Part shown: piece after piece, positions 1 to 6,181 of the stretch
Position numbering within the stretch: position 1 is the first letter of the stretch
How the letters are laid out: each line of letters opens with the position of its first letter
From: Actinomycetota bacterium
GTDB taxonomy: Bacteria; Actinomycetota; Thermoleophilia; Solirubrobacterales; 70-9
Length of the DNA stretch: 11,142 nt
NCBI GenBank assembly: GCA_005884305.1
Contig: VAYL01000027.1
Coordinates: 1,830 to 12,971 of the forward strand
Reading direction: 5' to 3'
Notes under the pieces: generated by a model
Databases searched by the model: none
The model's input: the letters and a program-made list of their open reading frames with translations, nothing else
Told to the model about the DNA's origin: nothing
Made by a program: the position numbers and the translations under genes

Positions 1-2737
1 AGCACCCTGAGTCGAGGACCTCGAAATCCAGGCCCATCCGCTCGAGCATCTCCTGGTCCGGGTCGAAGCCCATCACGGCCTGGTGGTGGCAGTGGCGGTG
101 AACCAGTGCCTTTCGCTCGAGTTTCGGCGGATGCCAGTCATCGGGCGCATGCTGCGTGAGGAACTCGCTCAGCGTGAGCGTCTGAAGGCTTAGCCGCTTC
201 GCGTCCTCGTCGTGTGGCATCAGATTCGGAAGCTCGTCGCGGAATGCCGCGACGCAGCTCGGCTCCACGCCGACGACGTGCACGCCGGCCTGGATGTGCG
301 TACGCAGGACGTCGAGCGTCCGGCGCCAGAACAGCCTGGCGGTGTCGAGCATCCCGTAGTCATAGAGCGGCCGGCCGCAGCAGAGGTGCTGCATCGGGAC
401 GACCACGCGGAAGCCCGCATCCTCCAACGCCTCGACGGTCGCCTTCATCGGCTCGGGATGCAGGTAGTTGTTGAATGTGTCGGGGAACACGACGACCCGG
501 TCCCCATGAGGGTTGACGGCTCCCCGCGACCGGAACCACGTCTTGAACGTCTGCTGGGCGAACGGCGGCATCCTGCGCTTCGCGCTGATGCCTCCCGCGA
601 CCTTGACGAGGGCGCTGAGCCCGGGAGCCCCGGTGAGCGCGTTGACGGCGCCCGGAGCCAGCGCCGCCAGGCGGGCGTGCAGCATGATCAGGCCCATCGA
701 ATAGGCGGGCCGCGGGCGCAGGCGGCGCTTGAAGTGGCGGGAGAGAAACTCCGCCTTGTAGGTCGACATGTCCACGCTCACCGGGCACTCGCCCTTGCAT
801 CCCTTGCACGACAGGCAGAGGTCGAGCGCCTCGTGGACGTCCTTGGAGCGGAAGCCGTCGGTGATGACCTCGCCCCTGAGCATCTCGTAGAGGAGTCGCG
901 AGCGCCCCCTCGTCGAGTGCTGCTCGTCGAACGTCACCATGTAGCTTGGGCACATCGTGCCGCTGTCGGTCGAGCGGCATTTCCCGGCACCGACGCAGCG
1001 CAGCGCCGCATGGGAGAAGCTCCCGCCGTCCTCCGGGTAGGCGAAATGGGTCTCCGGCTCGGGCGGGTTGTAGCCGGCGCCCAGCTTCATGTTCGAGACG
1101 ATCGGATACGGATCGACCACCTTGTGCGGGTTCATCCGGCCGTCCGGGTCCCAGATGGCCTTGAACTCGCGGAATGCCTGAACCAGATCCGGGCCGTACA
1201 TCTTCTCGAGCAGCTCGCCGCGCGACTGCCCGTCGCCATGCTCACCCGACAGCGACCCGCCGTGCTCGAGCACGAGATCCGCGGCGTCGTCGAGGAACGA
1301 GCGCCACTTCCGGACGCCTCCCGGCGAGCGCAGGTCGAAGTCGATCCGGCAATGAACGCAGCCGTCGCCGAAGTGCCCGTACATTGACGTGCGGTAGTCG
1401 TAGCGCTCGAGAAGCTCGCGAAAGCCGCCCCAGCCCTCCCAGTGGTCGTCCTCGCCCGGGATGAACGCCGTGGCGCCGAGCCCTGACTCCCGGATGTCCC
1501 AGAGCTTGGACTCGTTGGCCGGCCTGTCGAAGAGCCGCATCTCGGGCGCGTCCTTCGCCTTTCGGATCTTCCGCATGCACTCCTCGGCCTTCGCGTCGGA
1601 CTCCTCGGTCGGCTCGCCGCCGAGCTCCACCAGCAGCCAGCCGTTGCCGTCCGGCAGCATGGAAAGGTCCTCGACATGCTGGCCGAGCGTCTTCAGGTCC
1701 TTGATCAGGACGTCATCCAGGCCCTCGAGCCCGGTTGGCTGGTGCTCGAGGATCTCGGGGACGTGGTCCGCCGCGTGAAATACGTCCTCGTAGCCGCAGA
1801 CGACGAGGGAGCGCGCCGGCGGGCTCGGCACGAGGCGCACCGTGGCCTCCAGGATCGTCGCGGCGGTGCCCTCGCTCCCCACGAGGGCTCGGGCCAGGTT
1901 GAACCCGCGCTCGGGGAGAAGCTCGTCGAGGTTGTAGCCGGAGACGCGCCGTGGGATGGCCGGGTAGCGCGCGCGAATCTCCTCGGCGTAGCGGTCGCGC
2001 AGGTCGCGGAGCCGGCCGTAGATCTCCGCCTGGCGCCCGCCCGCGGCGACGATCCGCTCGAGCTCCTCATCAGAGGTCTCCCCCACCCGCAGCCTCGTGC
2101 CGTCGTAGAGGACCACATCGAGCTCGAGCGTGTTGTCCGCGGTGCGCCCCGCCATGACCGAGTGCGTACCGCAGGAGTTGTTTCCCATCATGCCGCCGAA
2201 CGTGGCGTACTCATGCGTCGAGGTGTCCGGGGCGAACGTGAGGTTGAATCGCTCCTCGGTCTGGTTTGAGAGCTGGTCGCGGATGACCCCCGGCTGCACC
2301 CTGGCGATCCGGCGCTCCGGGTCCACCTCCGTGATCTCCCGCATGTGCTTCGAGTGGTCGATCACCACCGCGACGTTGCAGGTCTGGCCCGCGAGGCTCG
2401 TCCCGCACCCCCGCGGCAGGACGGGCGCGTGGTGCTCTCGGCAAACGGCAACCGCGGCAATGATGTCGTCGGCGTCGAGCGGGAGGACCACGCCGATCGG
2501 CGGCTGCCGGTAGTTCGAGGAGTCATGGGAGTACGCGCCTCGCTGGCCCGCGTCGAAGTGGACCTCGCCGCGCACGTCCCCCTCGAGGGCCCGGCGCAGC
2601 GAACGGACGTCGACGTCCTCCGTTCCCTCCGGCCGCAGCACTCCGTGTCCGCCGGCCGGGCCGATTCCGTTGCGGTGAGCGTCGAGAAGGCGCTCGGGGC
2701 CGGTGCGCCGGTCCCTGGCGGCCATGGAAGCGCTCAA
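1..2737 (-). CDS. FAD-binding and 4Fe-4S 2-hydroxyacid dehydrogenase (YdiJ/GlcD-GlpC fusion type), 3' end cut off
   Basis: Partial: 912 residues are visible and the frame is still open at the left edge. An N-terminal FAD (PCMH-type) domain (about 55-300) has PRGCGTSLAGQ and GGMMGNNSCG. A FAD-oxidase C-terminal domain (about 305-545) has GHFGDGCVH and SGEHGDGQ. Next come two ferredoxin-like cysteine motifs (C581, C587, C596; then C641, C644, C647, C651 in CLSCKGCKGECP) and a GlpC-like cysteine-rich domain (LCCG near 785, EPSC, HRHCHH), broken off in its second motif at DSGC. Family members oxidise D-2-hydroxyacids (lactate, glycolate, 2-hydroxyglutarate) and pass electrons through the Fe-S clusters, probably to quinone; the substrate here is unknown. 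I chose the TTG start: it overlaps the preceding stop in a 4-base TTGA and has GAGGAG 8 bases upstream. ATG at 2725 (four codons later) is the alternative and lacks a good ribosome site. A short stretch usually present near residue 437 seems missing. Last gene visible in the operon. Confidence 0.9.
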   Translation of the reverse strand, partial: MSASMAARDRRTGPERLLDAHRNGIGPAGGHGVLRPEGTEDVDVRSLRRALEGDVRGEVHFDAGQRGAYSHDSSNYRQPPIGVVLPLDADDIIAAVAVCREHHAPVLPRGCGTSLAGQTCNVAVVIDHSKHMREITEVDPERRIARVQPGVIRDQLSNQTEERFNLTFAPDTSTHEYATFGGMMGNNSCGTHSVMAGRTADNTLELDVVLYDGTRLRVGETSDEELERIVAAGGRQAEIYGRLRDLRDRYAEEIRARYPAIPRRVSGYNLDELLPERGFNLARALVGSEGTAATILEATVRLVPSPPARSLVVCGYEDVFHAADHVPEILEHQPTGLEGLDDVLIKDLKTLGQHVEDLSMLPDGNGWLLVELGGEPTEESDAKAEECMRKIRKAKDAPEMRLFDRPANESKLWDIRESGLGATAFIPGEDDHWEGWGGFRELLERYDYRTSMYGHFGDGCVHCRIDFDLRSPGGVRKWRSFLDDAADLVLEHGGSLSGEHGDGQSRGELLEKMYGPDLVQAFREFKAIWDPDGRMNPHKVVDPYPIVSNMKLGAGYNPPEPETHFAYPEDGGSFSHAALRCVGAGKCRSTDSGTMCPSYMVTFDEQHSTRGRSRLLYEMLRGEVITDGFRSKDVHEALDLCLSCKGCKGECPVSVDMSTYKAEFLSRHFKRRLRPRPAYSMGLIMLHARLAALAPGAVNALTGAPGLSALVKVAGGISAKRRMPPFAQQTFKTWFRSRGAVNPHGDRVVVFPDTFNNYLHPEPMKATVEALEDAGFRVVVPMQHLCCGRPLYDYGMLDTARLFWRRTLDVLRTHIQAGVHVVGVEPSCVAAFRDELPNLMPHDEDAKRLSLQTLTLSEFLTQHAPDDWHPPKLERKALVHRHCHHQAVMGFDPDQEMLERMGLDFEVLDSGC

Positions 2738-3846
2738 ACCGCGAACTCCTCGGCGTCGGCTCGCCGCAGCTCCAGCCCCAGCCCCGGCCGCGAGCGGTCG
2801 GGCTCCAGGTGCCCGCCCCGCGGATCGAGGGTCCCATCGAACAGCATTCCCTCGAGCCGAACGTGGTCGTGGAAGTACTCCAGATGCACGAGGCTCTCCA
2901 TCGCGCAGCAGGCATGGGCGCTCACAGCGGGCGCGCAGTGGGCCGAGAACGGGACGGTTCGCCCGATGCACAGGCCGTCGAGACGAAGCAGCGCGCTGAT
3001 CCCGCCGCACCGCGTGACGTCGGCCTGGAGGATGTCGACGGCGCCGGCATCGAGCATGCGGGTGAAGTACGGGAGGTCCCAGCCGTACTCGCCCGCGGCG
3101 ATCGCCATCCCTACCGGTCCGCGGTCGCGGATGAGTCGCAGACCGTCCAGGTCATCGGAGCTGACCGGCTCCTCTAGGTAGCGCACGTCCCACTCGCTGA
3201 ACCGCTCCGCCCACAGCAGCGCCTGCTTCCGGTCATACGCGCCGTTGGCGTCGACCATCAATTCGACGTTCGGCCCGATCGCGTCCCGGGCGGCACCGAT
3301 TCGCTGGGCGTCCCGTCCGGGCTCGCGCCCCACCTTCATCTTCACCCGGGGAATGCCGCGCTCGGCCCATCCCGCCAGCTGCTCCCGCAGACGCCCGTCC
3401 GAGTACGAGGTGAAGCCTCCGGAGCCGTACACGGGCACGCGCTCACGAGCGCGCGGGAGCGCATCGGCCAGCGCGACACCGAGCAGGCGCGCCTTGAGGT
3501 CCCAGAGAGCAATGTCAACGGCGGAGACGCCCATCGCGCCAACTCCCGGCTGACCGGCGTTGCGAATCGCATCGCGCATTGCCCGCCAGGTGGCCGAGGG
3601 CGACATGGCGTCGGCGCCACGCACCACGGCACCGAGCTTTGACTCGATCAGGGTGCGTACGGCGCGATCGCCGTATGTGTAGCCCAGGCCATGGGCGCCA
3701 CCGCCCTCGACCTCGACCACGACGATCGTCGTGGAGTCCCAACCGAGGGTGCCGTCGGATTCCGGCGCGTCGGTCGGCACCTCGTACACCGAGCACGCGA
3801 TGTCCTCGACCGCTACCGACGCGTGCCGGGTCTCGACGGCCGTCAT
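2734..3846 (-). CDS. Mandelate racemase/muconate lactonizing family (enolase superfamily) enzyme
   Basis: 370 residues, a normal length for the superfamily. The capping domain occupies about 1-130, the barrel about 140-340. All mandelate-racemase subgroup residues can be placed: the KxK pair K169/K171 (VKMKVG), metal ligands D199 (DANGAY), E225 (LEEP) and E253 (AAGEYG), the Asp-His dyad D276 and H303 (SAHCAP), and E323 (LEY). Having both a Lys and a His base means it can take or give the alpha proton of a carboxylate on either face, as in racemases and acid-sugar dehydratases. The substrate cannot be read from sequence; acid-sugar dehydratase and 2-hydroxyacid racemase/epimerase are both open. 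It starts 18 bases after the stop of the ThDP enzyme gene and its stop overlaps the start of the FAD/Fe-S dehydrogenase, so the three are very likely co-transcribed. Family call firm, reaction unknown. Confidence 0.92.
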   Translation of the reverse strand: MTAVETRHASVAVEDIACSVYEVPTDAPESDGTLGWDSTTIVVVEVEGGGAHGLGYTYGDRAVRTLIESKLGAVVRGADAMSPSATWRAMRDAIRNAGQPGVGAMGVSAVDIALWDLKARLLGVALADALPRARERVPVYGSGGFTSYSDGRLREQLAGWAERGIPRVKMKVGREPGRDAQRIGAARDAIGPNVELMVDANGAYDRKQALLWAERFSEWDVRYLEEPVSSDDLDGLRLIRDRGPVGMAIAAGEYGWDLPYFTRMLDAGAVDILQADVTRCGGISALLRLDGLCIGRTVPFSAHCAPAVSAHACCAMESLVHLEYFHDHVRLEGMLFDGTLDPRGGHLEPDRSRPGLGLELRRADAEEFAV

Positions 3847-3864
3847 TCCGGCGACTTCCGGCCC

Positions 3865-5655
3865 CTAGGACCGGACCAGGAACTCGTGCAGCTTGCCCTT
3901 GAAGGACTGCTTGACGATCCGCGCCGAGTTTGGATCGCCTCGAAGCAGCGCCTTGCTCAGCTCCACGGCCTGGTCCATCTTGATGTGCGGCGGGAGCGGC
4001 GGCACCTCCGGATCGGTGAGGGCCTCATACACGACCGGGCGGTCGGCCGCGAGTGCCTCGTCCCATGCGTCGGCGACCTGATCCGGCTCGGTCACGCGAA
4101 TCCCCTTCAGCCCGAGCAGCTCGGCGTAGCGGGCGTAGTCGAACGCCGGGATCACCTGCGACGCGTCCAGCTTCGGATCGCCGGCGAGTACGCGCTGCTC
4201 CCATGTCACCTGGTTCAGGTCCCGGTTGTTCAGCACGAGAACGACGAGCTGCTTGTTCGGCCAGCGCTCGTACCGATCGGCGATGTCGATGAGCGCGTTC
4301 ATACCCAGCATCTGCATCGCGCCGTCGCCGAGCGCCGCGATGACCGGACGGTCGGGATAGGCGAACTTGGCCGCGAACGCGTACGGGACCGCGGGGCACA
4401 TCGTGGCCAGGGTCCCGGAGAGCGCCGCGCGCATTCCCTTGCGGAGCTTCAGCTGGCGCGCCCACCAGTTGGTGGCCGAGCCGGAGTCCGCCGTGAGGAT
4501 GCACTGATCCGGGAGGCGGTCGGAGAGCTCACGGAAGACGAGCTGCGGATTGAGTAGCCCATCGGTCCCCTCGACGTGCGCCTGCTCGGCGAGGATGTTC
4601 CACCAGCGCTCGACCTCCCGCTCGATCTGCTCGCGCCATGAGCGGTCCTCCTTGCGCTCGAGCTGCGGGATCAGCTCGCGGAGCGTGTCCTGAGCGTCGC
4701 CGACGAGGCTCACCTCCATCGGGTAACGGATCCCGACGAGCCGCCCGTCGATGTCGATCTGCACGCCCCGGGCCTGACCCGGCTCAGGGAGCCACTCCGA
4801 GTACGGAAAGCTGGTGCCGACCATCAGCAGCGTGTCGCAGTCGGAGATCATCTCGTTGGTCGGCTTCGAGCCGAGCAGCCCGATCGGACCCGTGACAAAC
4901 GGCAGGTCGTCCGGCAGCACGTCGCGCCCGTTGAGTGCCTTCGCAACCCCGGCGCCGAGGAGATCGGCGACCTCGGTGAGCTCGTCGGCAGCTCCTCGCG
5001 CGCCCTGTCCGGCGAGGATCGCGACGCGCTCGCCCTCGTTCAGGACCTGTGCAGCGCGCTGGACCTCGTGCTGGGCGGGGATCACCCGCGGCGCGAAGTC
5101 GTTCGGTGACGAATAGACGACCCCGTGCTCACGCGGTGGCTCTTCGAACTTCGCCTCCTGGATGTCGTCGGGGACGATCACGCACGTGACCGAGCGAGTG
5201 GCCCGTGCGACCTGGATCGCCCGGTCGATCAGATGGCGGATCTGCGGCGGCGACATGCAGACCTGGACGTACTCGGACGCCACGTCCTTGAACAGGGTGT
5301 TCAGGTCCACCTCCTGCTGGTAATTGGAGCCCAGTGAGAAGGTCTTCTGCTGTCCCACGATCGCGACCACGGGCTGGTGGTCGAGCTTCGCGTCGTAGAG
5401 GCCGTTCAGCAGATGGATCGCCCCGGGCCCGGAGGTCGCCATGCACACCGCGACGTCGCCGGTGAGCTTCGCCTGGGCCGTGGCCGCGAACGCGGCGATC
5501 TCCTCGTGGCGGGTCTGAACGAATTCGACCTCGTCGCCATGCTCGTGAAAGCCGCCCAGGATCCCGTTGATCCCGTCGCCTGGATAGCCGTAGACGCGCT
5601 CGATGCCGTGCGCGTGAAGGCGGCTGAGGATAAAGGCTCCGACGGTCTGGGACAT
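3865..5655 (-). CDS. Thiamine-diphosphate-dependent enzyme, pyruvate oxidase/YdaP-like
   Basis: 596 residues with the three-domain layout of the pyruvate oxidase/acetolactate synthase family. The N-terminal Pyr domain (1-170) has PGDGING at 25-31 and the ThDP-activating Glu at E51 (QTRHEE). The central domain (about 190-335) corresponds to the FAD/ADP-binding-type fold, and the C-terminal PP domain (365-550) carries the Mg-ThDP motif GDG at 443-445 with NN at 476-477. The block NNRDLNQVTWEQR is characteristic, from memory, of the branch annotated as thiamine pyrophosphate-requiring protein, which includes Bacillus YdaP (assigned as a pyruvate oxidase, general-stress protein). A 2-oxoacid, probably pyruvate, is the likely substrate; the product (acetate, acetyl phosphate or aldehyde) is not determinable. 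I start at the ATG with GGAAGGAG six bases upstream rather than the ATG 33 bases earlier, which would put that site inside the gene. First gene of the operon. Confidence 0.93.
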   Translation of the reverse strand: MSQTVGAFILSRLHAHGIERVYGYPGDGINGILGGFHEHGDEVEFVQTRHEEIAAFAATAQAKLTGDVAVCMATSGPGAIHLLNGLYDAKLDHQPVVAIVGQQKTFSLGSNYQQEVDLNTLFKDVASEYVQVCMSPPQIRHLIDRAIQVARATRSVTCVIVPDDIQEAKFEEPPREHGVVYSSPNDFAPRVIPAQHEVQRAAQVLNEGERVAILAGQGARGAADELTEVADLLGAGVAKALNGRDVLPDDLPFVTGPIGLLGSKPTNEMISDCDTLLMVGTSFPYSEWLPEPGQARGVQIDIDGRLVGIRYPMEVSLVGDAQDTLRELIPQLERKEDRSWREQIEREVERWWNILAEQAHVEGTDGLLNPQLVFRELSDRLPDQCILTADSGSATNWWARQLKLRKGMRAALSGTLATMCPAVPYAFAAKFAYPDRPVIAALGDGAMQMLGMNALIDIADRYERWPNKQLVVLVLNNRDLNQVTWEQRVLAGDPKLDASQVIPAFDYARYAELLGLKGIRVTEPDQVADAWDEALAADRPVVYEALTDPEVPPLPPHIKMDQAVELSKALLRGDPNSARIVKQSFKGKLHEFLVRS

Positions 5656-5661
5656 TGCTCG

Positions 5662-5669
5662 CTCCTTCC
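5662..5669 (-). promoter_or_regulatory. Strong ribosome binding site fixing the start of the ThDP enzyme
   Basis: GGAAGGAG six bases before the ATG at 5655. It lies inside the longer open frame that begins at 5688, so it argues for the shorter 596-residue protein. Confidence 0.75.
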
Positions 5670-5723
5670 GGGATCGTTCAGTCCGCAACCTCGCCAGCGG
5701 CGATCTGGGGACCCACCGGGTTG

Positions 5724-5750
5724 GTGCCCGCTCCGACGCGGGCCCAAAAC
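5724..5750 (-). promoter_or_regulatory. Weak candidate promoter of the three-gene operon
   Basis: GTTTTG (5750-5745), 15 bases, then GGGCAC (5729-5724). This resembles the sigma-B-like promoters found elsewhere in the window but has two mismatches in the -10 box and a spacer one base longer. It would give a leader of about 60 bases. The spacer and -10 are occupied by the inverted repeat at 5726-5743. No better housekeeping promoter stood out between 5670 and 5787. Confidence 0.25.
5726..5743. repeat. Short inverted repeat upstream of the ThDP operon
   Basis: GCCCGC-tccgac-GCGGGC, a perfect 6-base inverted repeat with a 6-base centre in the leader/promoter region of the ThDP operon. It could be a repressor site or an RNA hairpin; at this GC content chance is not excluded. 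Confidence 0.35.
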
Positions 5751-5787
5751 CGCTGGTACGCCCACAGGAATGAAATGTAAGCGAGCT

Positions 5788-5817
5788 GACAGCGGCGACC
5801 CGGAGGCCGCCGCCGTC
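5788..5817 (-). terminator. Strong hairpin after the small basic protein gene, probable terminator
   Basis: Four bases past the stop at 5822, read on the minus strand, the sequence folds into a 13-pair stem (two G-U pairs) closed by the tetraloop TCCG. The arms are GACGGCGGCGGCC and GGTCGCCGCTGTC. No run of T follows directly (AGCTCGCTTACATTTCATT), which is common for actinobacterial terminators. It would separate the small stress-type gene from the ThDP operon downstream on the same strand. Confidence 0.65.
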
Positions 5818-5821
5818 TACG

Positions 5822-6028
5822 TCAGCTGCTCTTGCCGCTCTTGCGGCCGCCCTTTCGCTGGCCCTCCTTGGTGCCGCCGCCGCTGCCGCCCGTCTGCTTC
5901 TTGCCGCCCTTCTTCGAGGCTCCGGATGTATTCGAGATCTTGGCGGCGCGCTCCTTGCTCATGCCCTTCTTGCGAAGCCCCTCGTACTGCTTGTCGTTCT
6001 TGACGCTCGATCCGTGGTCCTTGGCCAT
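5822..6028 (-). CDS. Small highly basic protein, DUF7218-like, function unknown
   Basis: 68 residues. The N-terminal half (MAKDHGSSVKNDKQYEGLRK, then KGMSKERAAKIS) looks like a short helical segment and matches my memory of a small actinobacterial family labelled DUF7218. The second half (about 36-68) is a low-complexity Gly/Lys/Ser tail. I count 15 Lys and 4 Arg against 5 acidic residues, so nucleic-acid binding is plausible but unproven. There is no signal peptide or membrane segment. The start is well supported: AAGGAGGTG lies at 6043-6035, just before the ATG. A sigma-B-like promoter sits at 6058-6083, giving a leader of about 22 bases, and a hairpin follows the stop, so this appears to be a complete single-gene unit. 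The frame stays open far upstream, antisense to the GH15 gene; that extension has no coding merit. Confidence 0.85.
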   Translation of the reverse strand: MAKDHGSSVKNDKQYEGLRKKGMSKERAAKISNTSGASKKGGKKQTGGSGGGTKEGQRKGGRKSGKSS

Positions 6029-6057
6029 CACTTTCACCTCCTTGGGGTGCAGCAGGC

Positions 6058-6083
6058 ATTCCCGGGTCCGGTATGGCGGAAAC
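6058..6083 (-). promoter_or_regulatory. Sigma-B/SigF-like promoter of the small basic protein
   Basis: On the minus strand: GTTTCC (6083-6078), 14 bases, GGGAAT (6063-6058). The known consensus is close to GTTT-N15-17-GGGTAT for mycobacterial SigF and GTTTAA-N12-14-GGGTAT for Bacillus sigma-B. The predicted start near 6051 leaves about 22 bases of leader with an ideal ribosome site. It is back to back with the GH15 promoter, the two GTTTCC boxes forming an inverted repeat 19 bases apart. Confidence 0.6.
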
Positions 6084-6101
6084 GTGCGGCTCCGGTGGCG
6101 C

Positions 6102-6128
6102 GGTTTCCATTCCTGAACCCCCGGGTAT
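6102..6128 (+). promoter_or_regulatory. Sigma-B/SigF-like promoter of the GH15 gene
   Basis: GGTTTCC (6102-6108), 14 bases, GGGTAT (6123-6128): a perfect -10 and a near-perfect -35 for the general-stress sigma factor class. Transcription would begin near 6135. That is only about 8 bases before the first in-frame ATG (6143) but about 47 before the GTG at 6182 that has a ribosome site. Confidence 0.65.
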
Positions 6129-6181
6129 GCGTCGGCCACGAAATGATGGCCGTACAGAGTCGCAGCGGTTTGAGGGAGCCG

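Noticed and set aside
212..1387. Open frame of about 390 codons on the plus strand
   Set aside because: It is antisense to the FAD/Fe-S dehydrogenase, whose domains are continuous and intact through the same region.
360..2915. Series of shorter minus-strand frames across the left end
   Set aside because: They are out-of-frame shadows of the large dehydrogenase gene, which itself has no stop inside the window. They do not indicate a broken gene.
5755..5785. TTACAT and TACCAG boxes as a housekeeping promoter for the ThDP operon (minus strand)
   Set aside because: The -10 match is poor (TACCAG) and the spacing is 16; indistinguishable from chance by eye.
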